A stretch of 64,000 nucleotides of DNA from NCBI GenBank assembly GCA_014871385.1, contig CM026422.1, forward strand, positions 20,884,177 through 20,948,176. Reading direction: 5' to 3'. The stretch comes from Ceratodon purpureus. Taxonomy: Eukaryota; Streptophyta; Bryopsida; Pseudoditrichales; Ditrichaceae. Of this stretch, positions 50,201 through 60,974 are shown piece after piece (position 1 is the first letter of the stretch; the number at the start of each line of letters is the position of its first letter). A program made the position numbers and the translations under genes. The notes under the pieces were generated by a model. That model was not told the origin of the DNA and searched no databases. It worked only from the letters and a program-made list of their open reading frames with translations.

Positions 50201-51051
50201 CTCTCCATCTCCTCTCACGTCTCAGTCACCGACCCTGTCTCTGCAGCTCTCTTTCCGCAGGTTCTGAGACCGTTTGCTTCTTATGTGTTTTTTTTTTTTT
50301 TTTTAAAATCCATGCTCTCTACCTGCTTCTCACCATCTCTCGCTACCCCTCTCATTCTCCCCCTCTCATTCTCCCACCCTGTCTCCCACCTTGCTCCTCT
50401 CTCCCGGTGTTTTTTTCATTTCTTGGTTTTTTTTTTTTTTTTAATTGCTTCATGTCTCTCAGGTTCTACCCTGTCTCTGATGTCGCTCTAGTCGTCCGGT
50501 TTTCTGTTTCCTTTAATCTCACGGTTTGTTCTTGTTTTTAGTTTTTTTTTTTTTATTCGTACAAGGCTCTCGTTTGTAAGCTCTCGTCTCTCCCTGCCGC
50601 TCTGATTGTATTTCTCTCCGAAGACCAGCAGTGTCACTCTTTACTGTTTTTTGTTTTTTTTTTTATCACTCCCTCTTTCTGTTCTCTCTATCTGTCGCTG
50701 CATCTTCTCTCCCCCTCTTCTGGTTTTAGATGGCTCCTTGCTCTCGGCTGTGATTCCAGTTTTAAGTGACTGCTTTCTTAGAATTTCTGATTTATATTGT
50801 TTTTTTTTTTAATCATGTTTCCAGATTTCTGCTAAACCTGTATCGTTCTGTTCCTCGTCGAAGGTTGCTTTCTCCCGCATAGTGATTCACAGTTTTGTTT
50901 GTCGTTCTTTTAAAAAAAAAAATTGGCTATTCTTCTTTATTTTTCTGAAATTTATAGTCAGTCTTTGTGTATCACTGTGTATTGCCCTTTCCTCGCCGAA
51001 GCTTGCTCATGGATACATGTCATCGTTCTGTTTCCTTTGAGGCTTGCAGCT

Positions 51052-51092
<41 letters not shown>

Positions 51093-53944
51093 GCTTTTCT
51101 CTTCTCTCGCAGTCTGTCTGTATCCACTGTTCGGACAGTTTGGGGGCTGGCTCTCACAATATGCTTCATCTCTTTTTATTTCTTTGCTGCAGCTTCTTTT
51201 CTTTGATGGAACTTGACTGTTAATCTGTTTTTTGGCTGAGCAGATGATTCACAACGAGATGATTGGGAGGACTCCCAATGCATCCCAAACACACAGTTTA
51301 TGATGACGCCTCCCTCCCATGCTCAAGCGTTTGAGGAGAGTAGACAGATTCATTTTGCACAACCCTCCCCCATGTATCCTTTAGGTTCTTCCTTTCCATT
51401 AGATAGTCATCACCCTTCCATTGGAGACAACCAAATGTATGGTTTTAGGAATTTTGGACAAGGCTTGAACTTGAATGCAAGATTTTATTCACAATAAAGA
51501 CATACATTTTCATTGTCCTAAACCTAGTCTACTCCGGTGTCCTCTCAACATCCATAAATGATCTATCAAATCATTTCGCAAAGCAAAATGTGTCTCAATG
51601 TTCTCCACCTCTCTCGTGCCAGCCTGCAAATCATGGAATGTGAATGGGATAGGAGTTCTCTGACATGGCCCCCCCAAATCAGCAAAAGGCTCTAGATGGA
51701 GACCTCTCTCATCCTCTAAAATCATATTGTGCATAATAATGCAAGCCAACATGATGTTCTCTATAACCCCTAAATCCCACTGCCTCACGGGATTTTTAAT
51801 GATCTCCCACCTTGCTTGCAACACCCCAAAGGCACGCTCCACATCCTTACGGGCGCCTTCTTGGCACTTGGCAAAGTGCTCCTTCATCTCACCTTGGGGC
51901 TCATGAATAGGCTGTACAAAACAGGCCCATGGTGGATAAATGCCATCTGCTAGAAAGTAGTATCGGGGATAAACGTGGCCGTTAACCTCGAAACTAATAT
52001 CCTGACCAGCACCTCGCAGAAGATTCAAAAGAAAAGGAGAACTGTCCAAAACATTGATGTCATTGTTGCCTCCAGGCAACCCAAAAAAAGCATGCCATAT
52101 CCATAAACCCTGGTCAGCCACAGCTTCCAGAATGAGGCTTCTATTCTTATCCTTGTCCTGGTATTGTCCCTACCAAGCCACAGGGCAATTCTTCCAAGTC
52201 CAATGCATGCAATCAAGACTCCCAAACATCCCTGGAAATCCCCGCTTCTCATTGATAGCCATCTGCTTCTGTATATCTTGCTGTGTAGGTTGTCTCAAAT
52301 AAACCTCTTCGAAACAACCTCTAATGGCAATCACAAATCTAGTCATGCACTCTTGTGCAGTGGATTCACCCAGCTTCACATACTCATCACATGCATCTGC
52401 CGCCACACCGTAAGCTAGCATACGGATGGCGGCAGTGCATTTCTGCAAAGAAGATAGACCTAAACGCCCCGCAGCATCCACACTTTGCCTAAACCATGGA
52501 TCAAACCTGACAACCTCCTCCACAATCCTTGTGAAGAGCTCCCTCCGCATCCGATAACGCCTCCTGAACTTCCTTGGGCCATACGTTGGATTCTCAGAGA
52601 AATAATCCTCCCAGAGAAGATCGTGGCAATGCTCCCTATTCCTAAACACATATGCCCTACCGGGCACACTACCTCCCACCTTTTTGGGTGAAGAGGACTC
52701 ACCCAAAATCTCACTTGACACAGCATCAACCATCTGAAAAAATAAATCATTCTCCAACTCATCCTCCATGTCTTCTTCAAACCCTATTTCCAATCCAAGA
52801 CTTCTCTCAAACTCATCCTCCCAAGACTCCATGGCTCTCACTCACCAAGAAAATAAACAAATACAAATCACACTCTCCCCTAAAAATCACAGACCCAGCC
52901 ACAACTCAAAACATTCACAACAAATCAAATATGGCGTTGTCCCACGCTGTGTTCAACAGAGACAGTCTCCGAGCTCCCAGCTCTCACACCAGCCCCAACC
53001 CCTCCCTCCCGCCCACGCCAGCCACGGGGGCAGCCATGTGGTGGCCCGCCCTGCCACCTCCCCACGCCAACAGCTCTTGAGGGGCGGAGTAGCGTGCGCC
53101 CATTGGGGCCGCGGCTCTCCACTCGCTCGCACGCTGCGACGGAGTCCACGCCATATGGCGTTGGCGCGTCCCCAATGGCGCGAACCATTGGGGATGCTCT
53201 AATGGTGCATGTGTAATCATTTACATGGCTAACGGTCTTATACGAACATAATGGGGTTTTATGAGTGTGAAGAGTTGTTTTGGGTGTAGTTTCGGGTTGT
53301 GGAAGACGTTGTGGAGACTGATAATGTTTTGAGTTGAGATGACTTTGGTAATGTCTGGAGGTGTTGATGGGGTAGGGACTTTCATGTTGCAGGGTGGTCC
53401 TTCTAGACAGGTTATCACTTGGATGGGCAATGCAATTCCTCTTCTTTCCAATGTTATCGGCAACGAAGTTGTGGTGTCCGGGACTAGGACTTCAGCCTTG
53501 GTGTTGGAGTGTGTGATTGCAAGGGATGCAAAGTGCATGTCTGTGATTTTGTGTTTGGTAACAAGAGGATTAAGGTATTCACGTCAGATAGAGGTTAAGG
53601 TGTTGAGGGGTGGGAGGTTGATTGTGCAATCCATTATATGTTGTTGGTGGTTGAATGATGACAACCTAGTGTGGTTGTGTACTTTGGGGAGGGAGCATCA
53701 GTTAGTGCAATCACTTCAGCATGGCGACCAAATACGTGTCTATTTGGATGGATTTCATTCTGGAACTTGTAGGGTGATGAAGGGGGGCATATGTGTTGTG
53801 CACAAGGAAGATGAAAACCTTATTCTGATGATGAATTCGGAGGTGTTGGAAAAGAAGGAGTCAGAAGATATGGTATCGCAATTCGGGAAGTTGGTTTTGG
53901 AAGATAATGGTGACTTGCAACCAACTTTTGTAATGGCTTCATAA
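44240..53944 (+). CDS. TIR-NBS-LRR immune receptor with C-JID-like exon
   Basis: Intracellular pathogen sensor. Five exons in phase: 44240-44706 (TIR), 44916-46056 (NB-ARC), 46400-46735, 47061-48038 (LRR) and 53339-53944, giving 1175 aa. TIR: YDVFINHRGPDVKKTFVAHL, SKYCLNELC. NB-ARC: P-loop GMGGIGKTT (207-215), kinase-2 VLVVVDDIDD, GSGSRIVITSRYRDVV, a degenerate GLPL motif (CGGHALSLE) and MHD (492-494). The third exon holds the conserved PEELRWLRWRRF linker. LRRs continue from LPVLQLLTF to the end of exon 4. The last exon (WMGNAIPLLSNVIGNEVVVS, VWLCTLGRE, GGICVVHKEDEN) resembles the post-LRR C-JID domain and joins in phase 0. The intron before it contains a whole PIF/Harbinger element. If that exon is not joined, exon 4 would read on to a stop at 48071. 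Confidence 0.85.
48181..48183. repeat. Left TAA duplication of the Harbinger element
   Basis: TAA before GAGCATCCCC, matched by TAA at 53200-53202. Three-base TWA duplications are typical of PIF/Harbinger. Confidence 0.8.
48377..51497 (+). CDS. Harbinger ORF1, Myb/SANT-like DNA-binding protein
   Basis: Accessory protein that in PIF/Harbinger elements binds the ends and helps nuclear import of the transposase. The start MATLEAGRGKKGKHFSADEE leads into a trihelix/SANT-like domain (CRSFLAVSQDPVCGNGQRN, AFWERITTHFNK, RSLESKWSHIKHDVAKFVGA, LKEVPRWWQSAM). A basic, then Ala/Glu/Arg-rich coiled coil follows (RKEELERIKRRMDQERRVAE) and a Pro/Thr/Ala-rich stretch. Two exons fit in phase: 48377-49511 and 51244-51497 (DDSQRDDWEDSQCIPNTQF to NARFYSQ), 462 aa. 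The intron holds the T-tract array. The unspliced frame runs to 49762 through poly-Phe, which I consider artificial. Confidence 0.7.
49530..51095 (+). repeat. Tandem array with T-tracts spaced about 118 bp
   Basis: Inside the ORF1 intron. At least ten T-runs of 10-40 bases recur near 49695, 49813, 49934, 50047, 50168, 50289, 50427, 50541, 50650 and 50800, and a 40-T run at about 51052-51091. Between them lies a diverged C/T-rich unit with CATCTTCTCTCACCTCTCAC and CTCTCCGACCCT. Units at 49840-50040 are nearly identical to each other; those further right decay. The plus strand is almost pure pyrimidine in many units. Confidence 0.85.
51510..52832 (-). pseudogene. Harbinger DDE transposase (one nonsense codon)
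   Basis: DDE_4/PIF-type nuclease. Start MESWEDEFERSLGLEIGF at 52832. Conserved blocks: GRAYVFRNREHCHDLLWEDY, FRRRYRMRRELFTRIVEEV, ADACDEYVKLGESTAQECMT, catalytic Asp in FGSLDCMHWTWKNCP, second Asp in GGNNDINVLDSSPF, Glu in KDVERAFGVLQARW, and the C-terminal MLACIIMHNMI. The frame is intact for about 440 codons except for TAG at 52170-52172, between the usual CPxAW and GQY motifs. It has no intron. Otherwise full length, so the loss is probably recent, or the TAG is tolerated. Confidence 0.88.
53200..53202. repeat. Right TAA duplication of the Harbinger element
   Basis: TAA directly after GGGGATGCTC, pairing with 48181-48183. Confidence 0.8.
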
Positions 53945-53996
53945 TTGGGAAGTTTGGAGGCTAATGATATGGTAATAGGATAATAAGATTTTTTTT

Positions 53997-54940
53997 TTCA
54001 TTAACCCCTAAAGGTCCAAGGTGTTTTGGCACTTCCAAAATTGAAAACTGTAGATTTTGACCACCGTATGGAAATTGATGTATGTTTCCAATAAAATTTG
54101 CTTTTCTGGTATTTCCAACCGTAAGATCTTCAACCTCACTACTTGCACTAATACCACGTCAAATTTCAACTGTTGGATCTTTACCATTTGTGAGATTATA
54201 ACGTTCAAAGTATATTGTTTTTTTTTTTTTGCCTTTCCTTGAAAGGCATAGTCCAAATGGTGCCAAGGGAGACTTGATGATTGTTACCCCAAACATTTTG
54301 TTCATATTTTTTTCCATGTAGGTAACTAAGTTGGGCACCTCCATGCAAAATTTTGAAGACTTATTTTGATTTTTTGGCCTTCATGCAAATTATTTTCCAA
54401 AAGCAGGTACAAAATCGTCAATATGGTAAAACTTAAATAACATTAAATGTTTTTGGTTTGGAAAAAAAGTGAACGGTGAAAAGTTACATCTATGAGTTTG
54501 TAAATTTTGGAAGAAAAAAAATTGAAAAATTCCTAAATCTCAAATTTTGACCATTTTTGAAAGGAAAATTTATAAAATTACAGAAAACTTTGAAGCTTGT
54601 TCATGTAATTTTTGGAGGCTGCCCTTGTAAAATTGGTAAACCTTTTGACTTGGGCCACTTTGGATTTTGAGTAATGATTTGGTTATGAACATAATTTTAA
54701 ATTTTTTTTGAAAAAAAACCTAATTTTAAACTGCCTCTTTTGGACTTGAAACCTAAAATTTCTAGATGAAGGTTCTAAAATTGGAATTTGACTTTGAAAA
54801 TTTTATTACGTACACCTTGCGGTAAATGGAGCATCTAGTAAAAATCTTAGGCAAAAATATTACTTTTAACATCTTCAACTAGGCTGCCCGAAATAGCAAA
54901 AATCCAAATCGGGTTTCTTGGACCTTTAGGGGTTAATGAA
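53997..54940. mobile_element. MITE-like element with 24-bp inverted ends
   Basis: A 944-bp noncoding AT-rich segment with perfect 24-base inverted ends. The outermost four bases are TTCA, followed by TTAACCCCTAAAGGTCCAAG at 54001 and its complement ending at 54936. If TTAA is the target duplication, the ends read CCCCTAAAGG, as in piggyBac-like elements, but the TTCA/TGAA flanks are inverted too, so the superfamily is open. It carries no transposase and starts 52 bases after the receptor's stop codon. Confidence 0.75.
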
Positions 54941-55599
54941 GTATCATTTTTTGACGTATTATTCGCGATGAAAAAAAAGAAGTATGTAACCATATATGAG
55001 TTTTATTGGAAAATCAATTCAATTGATTGAGTTCTTGCTTTTGTTACATTATGGTTAGAATGGTTGGCATGTTCAATGTTGATACAAGAATTTTCTTTTA
55101 ATCGTTCAAAATGACCGTCAATCGTTAGTATAAGATAAAGTAAACTTTGTTTTGTTGAACAATAATAGAAATTGAGTTTAAATGGTAATACCATGACATC
55201 AATTTATTTTTTTGATGCCTACAATAGACTTTTGATTTGAAGTTGCAAATCTTGTAGTTTGAATTTGATCATGGTTTTAACTTTATTTGATAATTTATTA
55301 GTAGGGCTTAAATACGTGCTTTCCAAGAGAAGAGAATAGAATTATGTTAACTTTGTCGTTCATTAAATATTTAGATTTTTATATTAAACATTTATATATC
55401 AAATCTATGTAGTCATAAATAATGTTGTTACTTTGAAACTTTGATTATTTGATTCTTTTTAGATGTCTGAGTTGTTAATTGCAAATTTGTGGTATTATAA
55501 AGTAAATATATAATCATAGATTGTTGCAAACATGCTAAATTATGAAAATACACTTTCTTAAACATTTATATTAGAACAAACAACATTTCATCAAAATGT
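54941..55599. other. AT-rich spacer
   Basis: No gene seen. It separates the MITE from a duplicated receptor-exon fragment. Confidence 0.4.
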
Positions 55600-55911
55600 C
55601 AAATGGTTTTAGTCTACTCGTGGTCTAATGTCAACCAAGTGTGGTTGTGTACTATGAGAAGGGAGCGTTAGCTAGCTCATGTGCAGTCACTACAACAAGG
55701 TGACTGGATATATGTCTGCTTGTTTGAAAATTGTTTTACAACTTATAGAATGTCCGAGGGGCCCATATGTATTATTCACAATGAAGAGGATAACTTTCTT
55801 TTGATGATGAATACAAAGGTGTTGGACAAGAAGCAATCTTTGGATTTGGTATTGCAATTTCAAAAGTTGGTGATGGAAGATAATGTTGACTTGGAACCAA
55901 TCTTTGTATAG
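55600..55911 (+). pseudogene. Duplicated fragment of the receptor C-JID-like exon
   Basis: Matches the end of the receptor's last exon: NQVWLCTM, then SLQQGDWIYVCLFENCF, GPICIIHNEEDNFLLMMNTK and VMEDNVDLEPIFV before a stop, against VWLCTL, SLQHGDQIRVYLDGFH, GGICVVHKEDENLILMMNSE and VLEDNGDLQPTFV. An in-frame stop lies between the first and second blocks. It is the remains of a local tandem duplication whose upstream part is lost or too diverged to see. Confidence 0.75.
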
Positions 55912-58125
55912 TCTTCGCTAGCTAGAAAAAATTGTGGTTGGCATATAACTTATCTTTGAGAATTATAGTTGGTTATATATTTGCTTGAAAACCTCTTTTA
56001 AAGATTTATTTTGATTGTAATAAAAATAATCAAACTACAAATTTAGCCTTTTAAGTACAACTTTGAAACTAATGCTCATTCTTTGTATTAAATTGTTTTC
56101 GTAATGCAAGATATAAATCAAAGGATTGCAATGAAAGTTAGAGATGATGCAAGCCTACAATTAGTATAAATTTGAGTTATCATGACAAAAATATTACATA
56201 AAAACTAATGTTATTAAGAAAGCAATTGCTCTTTCTCTCAACATGCTCATGTTTAGTGGTAACCAGAGTCCTTTAAATTTTTATAGCATTGGGCGGATTT
56301 GATAAAAACTTGTCAAGAAAGACATCTCTTTAAGGCTTATTCTAATTGCTCTAATTGGATTTTTTTTATAAAATATGTTGTGTTTGTTGATGAGATGAAA
56401 GAAGATTATAATTTATTAGTCCATGATTTTGTCAAAGTCGTATCATTTAAAATTATGTTTTTGGAAAAAATTAATCTAATTATATGATAACTTAAACTTG
56501 ATGTTCTCATTTTTAATAAAACACATATTTCTTTGAATTTATAATTAGGTCTGGATTTGATAACATTTTAGTGTAATTTAAAACAAGCCATAAAGATGAT
56601 GCCAAGAAGATATATTAAGTTGTTATGGTAATAATTAAAATAAGTAATACTACGATATTCCATTATTGATGATGATGTTAAATTAATTTCTACTTTTGAT
56701 TGCGACTATTGTGGCTAGCCTTAATTCCATGACAACAATTGAGAAAAAAACTAACAATATTCTTAAAAATACAATACAATACAAGTTAAATTAGTTTGTC
56801 AATTGCATAAAAATCAATAAAAAGATAATCATTGTTTATGAACACATACCAAGTAGACTTAGAACCATACCAAAAACCAAGTGGAAAAATAAGAGAGACC
56901 TCAACAACATGGCCAATCTATTCTAAATAAAAGCCCACATAAAAAACAAGGAAAATCAAACAACGACTTCAGCCACCACAAACGAAACTCAAATGAACAC
57001 ACATAATATACATCAAAGAGTTCACCAATAAACACTAGTAAAAATACCCATCTAAACAACAAACTTCTAGGAACACCAGCACAACGCACAATGTCTGGCC
57101 CTTCGAAGCCAGAACTCCACACACCGAGCATCACCGCTTTTGGGTGCCACTACTCGACCCCCGCGGGCACCAGAGGGGATCCCAACACCGTGCACAGTGG
57201 AACCCCGTCGCCGAGTCGCCCTGGACACCGGTGTTTATTTAGGTGGCAAAATTTTGCCAGAAGGCGAAATAAAATAGCAATTTACTATATTTGTCTCCAA
57301 AGACCTTAAATCACTCGTTGGTCTAAGCCAAAAAATACCCAATAGGGAACTTGGATAGAGCCATCATTCCTACAACAGGTTGGCCTTATTGCTCACTTTT
57401 GAGGCGTCCAGTTACATAATACTACATAATGCTTAAGATTAGTGAAGAAAAAACAAGGATCACCAAAGGACTTCTCCATTAAAAAAATTAATGAAGCCAA
57501 AAATTTGGTCCTAATGTATTCTTTGTAGCCACCTTAGCACCACACCTAAAACCCTAGGATTTACACTGCTGGACACATCGAGCCCAAGCTCACCAAAAGT
57601 TAATCCGAGCTCGGAGTGGGTCTCTCTATTTCCCCCCATCAAGCGGTGCAGCCGCCCCTCGCGCGGGCAGGGGCAGCGCCCGATGGGGGGAGCCACGCCC
57701 GACCCTCCCCTTCGCCCGACCCCGGGTCCCCGACCCCGTGCTCCCGTCGCCCCCGTGCCCGATGAGCGCCCCGTGCCCCGCCCGCCCGCCGAGACCCTCA
57801 TCCCTCCGTCCCTCCTTCTCATCCCCCGTCGACCCTCATCCATGGGTCGTCTCTCTCCCTCGCGACGCCGGTTTCCTGTCTGCGCCTCATTACTGCCGCC
57901 GCCGTCGACGACACTGTTCCGGACTGTTTGAATGGGGCTGCGACACAACGCTTGGACAGGCGTGTTGGGTTGCGGAATGTGGAATTGGGGATGGCGGATC
58001 GGGGGAGCAAGGAGGGGGCCGATAAGACAGTGGCTACGAGGAAGGTTGCGGCAACGGTACTTCAACTTCATAACGGACAGGTTTAGAGTTTTGTGATGTT
58101 GTTTTGAAGTCGTGGACATCATGAA
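55912..58125. other. Spacer with a GC-rich patch
   Basis: AT-rich to about 57080, then mixed sequence. From 57600 to about 57850 it is extremely C-rich on the plus strand (CCCGACCCCGGGTCCCCGAC), giving long Pro/Arg frames that are composition artefacts. It probably contains the 5' end of the second MULE, but no terminal repeat or duplication was found. Confidence 0.4.
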
Positions 58126-60974
58126 ATGGGTTCGGGAGTGGATGCCAGGGCCGGGGTCAGTGCTTGTGAGGACGCCGAGGAAGACAGCTTACGGGTTCCT
58201 CGACCTTGCTTTGGTCGACATTTGCCTGGACCCGAAGTTCATGGTGTTCTCTCTCGTGGAGGTGGTGGGCTGCGACTCGATGAAGGGCTCTGTACAGATC
58301 AGAGCGGCGTTTGGTTCATGGACAGTCATGCAGGGCCTTCAAGTACCGCTATCGATCTGTCATTGGTTGGAGATAAGTGGAGGTGGCGGGGTGATGCCAT
58401 TATTCCTGAAGAAGATCTACCGTGTACAGGGAATGTACAGCACAATGTTGGTTTGCTAAGTGCTCTATCTGATCCACCAGCCCTCGATGAGGTCCGACGT
58501 TTAGGGTTTCCAGAGCAGCCGCAGTATGAAGAGCAGCGAAATGAAGATGTCATTGCTGATATGGAGGGGGAGGGCGAGGACATAGATCTCAGGGAGTCAC
58601 CTGTCCGGGTGGGTGATGCAGACGGTATAGATGGGGGATGCAATGTCGAGGAACCAGACCTACTGATAGTGGGGGATGGCGATGGAGAAGCTTTCCCACT
58701 GCCTGACATACAGAAGAGAAAACCGTGGAGGAAGTGGCAGCAGAAGGTAAAGGAATCAGTCCAGAGACCACCACCTGGACCTTTCAGCCGGGTTGATCTC
58801 GTTTGGGGGCGGAAAAATATTGGTGGCAATGGAAAGCGAAGAGAGACGCAGACAGCCACGATCCCCTGGGATCGCCTAGAGGATTTTGTTGAAGGGGAGA
58901 TGTGCTCGCGGCAGCATCCCTGCACATTTGTGGAGCTGTCTAGGCAGTGCATGAAGATTGATGAGGGTAAACAGACTCCTGCAGAATCAGCCAAGCAGGA
59001 GATCAGGTATGGTCACCTTAACTATTTCTCTCTTCCTGTCCGGAATTCCTGTAATTTTCTGTTTTGGGATTTAGGGTTCCCATTACTGTCCAAAGTTACT
59101 GATAACTGTTTTTCGTCTGCTGCATCTACAGCTACTGGTGTCAATACGGACCAGAAGATTACAGTCGGCAGTACAAAGTTGCAGTTCAGAAGGCCTTTTC
59201 GCATTGTCTGGTACAGAGGAAGAACTCAACAAACCAGAAGAAGGCTGTCAAGAAGGCCCAAAAACTAGTGGAAAAGGCTGCAAAGGAGGCTGAAAAAAAC
59301 AACCGCCCCAAGAAGAAGACTAAGAAGCAACTTGTCCCAGATCTAAATGAGGAGGCTGAGGGTGAGGACGAAGAGGAAGTGGCACGGATTCAAGAGGCCC
59401 AACAGCAGCTGCTGCAAGCCCAAGCACTGATCCAGCAGAGCACAAAACCTGGTAGGAAAACCCGGGTGTCCAAAGTTCAGGCTGGCATGTCTTTAAAACG
59501 AGGCTGCCAGTGTAACTTTGTTGCCAAACAATTGGTTGCAGATGACACATTGTGCACTATTCAGTTCCACAATATGGATCACACTAACAAGGAGGGGAAG
59601 GCTTGCCATGGAGCAGAGTTTGGGGGTCAGCGGGCTGGCCTGTCCGGGCATCTCTCAGCAGCCACTAAGAAGTGGATTGCGGACACCCTTCGGTCCGGGA
59701 AGTCCCCAGCCCAAGTAATGGCTGACCACAAGGCGGAAGTCATGCGATGTGCTCAAGACAATATTCCACCAACCAGAGACACATTCATCATGCCCTCTGA
59801 TGTTTATAATATTGCAAACAAATTGGCAAAGGAATTGTGGGAGAAGCATCCTAATGATGCAATGAGTGTGCGTCTCTGGACTGATGAAAATCCTCACTCT
59901 TGGTTCCATTATAGGGAGTATGGGACAGTTGAATTGAATGACCCACCACCTCCAGAAGATGACCCTTTCTGTCTAGCAATACAAACAGATTGGCAGCTAG
60001 AGATGATGATCAGGCATGGTCATAGGAGGGCCACTTTCTCCACCAATGCACCCAAGGTAATCATTGGCGTATCCCTTTCTCAAAGCAAGAAACTTCCCTG
60101 TCTTTGAACATTCAGCAGTTTCAGTTTCTCCTCAAGTATGCTCTGACAATGCTGTTTGCCTGTCCGGACTTTTTTGCAGTACCCCCTTTATACAGTGATG
60201 GTCTTTGACGAATGGGAGCAGGGCATCCCGGTTGCATTCGCCATACAAGGGAGGTCCAGAGAAGTAGACATTGTCCCGTGGTTGAGAAAGTTGCGGGATC
60301 GTTGTGTAGCAATTAAGCCTGACTGGAGACCGAATGCATTCCTTGTTGACAATGACGACGCTGAACTGAATGCAATAAGGTATGTCCCTGCAAAATACTG
60401 TTCCAGGTCAGGAGGCCATCTGTCTTGAAGTTAAATTCTGTCAGTTGCTTACTTCCCCCGGAGCAGGGGTGTCTGAGTCGCCTCTTAAGACCACTCCCTG
60501 ACTGTGCAGAAAGGTCTGGCCGGAAGCAGAGTCCCTCCCTGGACAGAAGAAGGACGAAGTAGCCATTCTACTCTGCTTATGGCATACAAGAAAAGCATGG
60601 TTGGAGAACGCCACTCAGAAGATAAAGGCTAATTATTTGCGAGCTGAGATACTCACTGCATGTGCTGATCTCATGTATGGCAATGGTATTCTTCAGGGGG
60701 ACCTGGCTGTCTTAGCTGCAAGGGAGCGTTTTCAGTTCTTGAAGGGTAAATATCCGCAGGCTAAGGCTTTCTTTGCCTACTTTGAAAAGGAGTGGATTCC
60801 GAAGATCGAAATGTGGGTTAAAGGGTACAGGAACATGCCCCACGCTAATCAGGACACCAATGCGGCTGTAGAGAGCTATCACGCTAATTTGAAGGCCATA
60901 CTACGGATGTCTAGAGCAAAATTCGATGGGAGAAGGGTGGATTGGCTGATTTATCACCTGCTCAAGGAAGTGCT
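58126..60974 (+). pseudogene. Second MULE transposase, 3'-truncated, first Asp missing
   Basis: Same family as 24506-28457 but diverged, with the same intron positions. Exons: 58126-59006, 59132-60056, 60180-60379 and 60510 to about 60974. Parallel motifs: RPPPGPFSRVDLVWG, MSLKRGCQCNFVAKQ, VMVFDEWEQGIPVAFAIQG, second Asp (FLVDNDDAELNAIR), LWHTRKAWLENA and Glu (NAAVESYHANLKAI). At the end of exon 2 the copy reads GHRRATFSTN where the intact one has GNKGALAIDATFGTS, so five residues including the catalytic Asp are gone. The gene stops inside exon 4 at the GC-rich element, so the SWIM finger is lost. Inactive relic. Confidence 0.82.

Larger units (their letters stand above)
48184..53199. mobile_element. 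PIF/Harbinger DNA transposon, nearly complete
   Basis: A 5,016-bp element bounded by TAA duplications and inverted ends GAGCATCCCCA; CGCGCCA follows a few bases in at each end. It carries the two genes of the superfamily in convergent orientation: ORF1, a Myb/SANT-trihelix-like protein (48377-51497, plus), and ORF2, the DDE transposase (51512 side to 52832, minus). GC-rich subterminal regions (48200-48310, 53020-53190) frame it. It lies wholly within the last intron of the receptor gene, in the same orientation as ORF1. One nonsense codon in the transposase suggests it no longer moves by itself. Confidence 0.9.

Noticed and set aside
49251-50812. Phe/Ser/Leu-rich plus-strand frames resembling membrane proteins
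   Set aside because: Products of T-tracts and C/T-rich tandem repeats.
56900-57250. Possible retroposon remnant (minus-strand frame with WSSGFEGPDIVRCAGVP)
   Set aside because: No reverse-transcriptase motif, poly-A tail or target duplication could be identified.
57511-58122. 203-codon minus-strand Gly/Arg-rich frame
   Set aside because: Composition artefact of a C-rich tract; no conserved motif.
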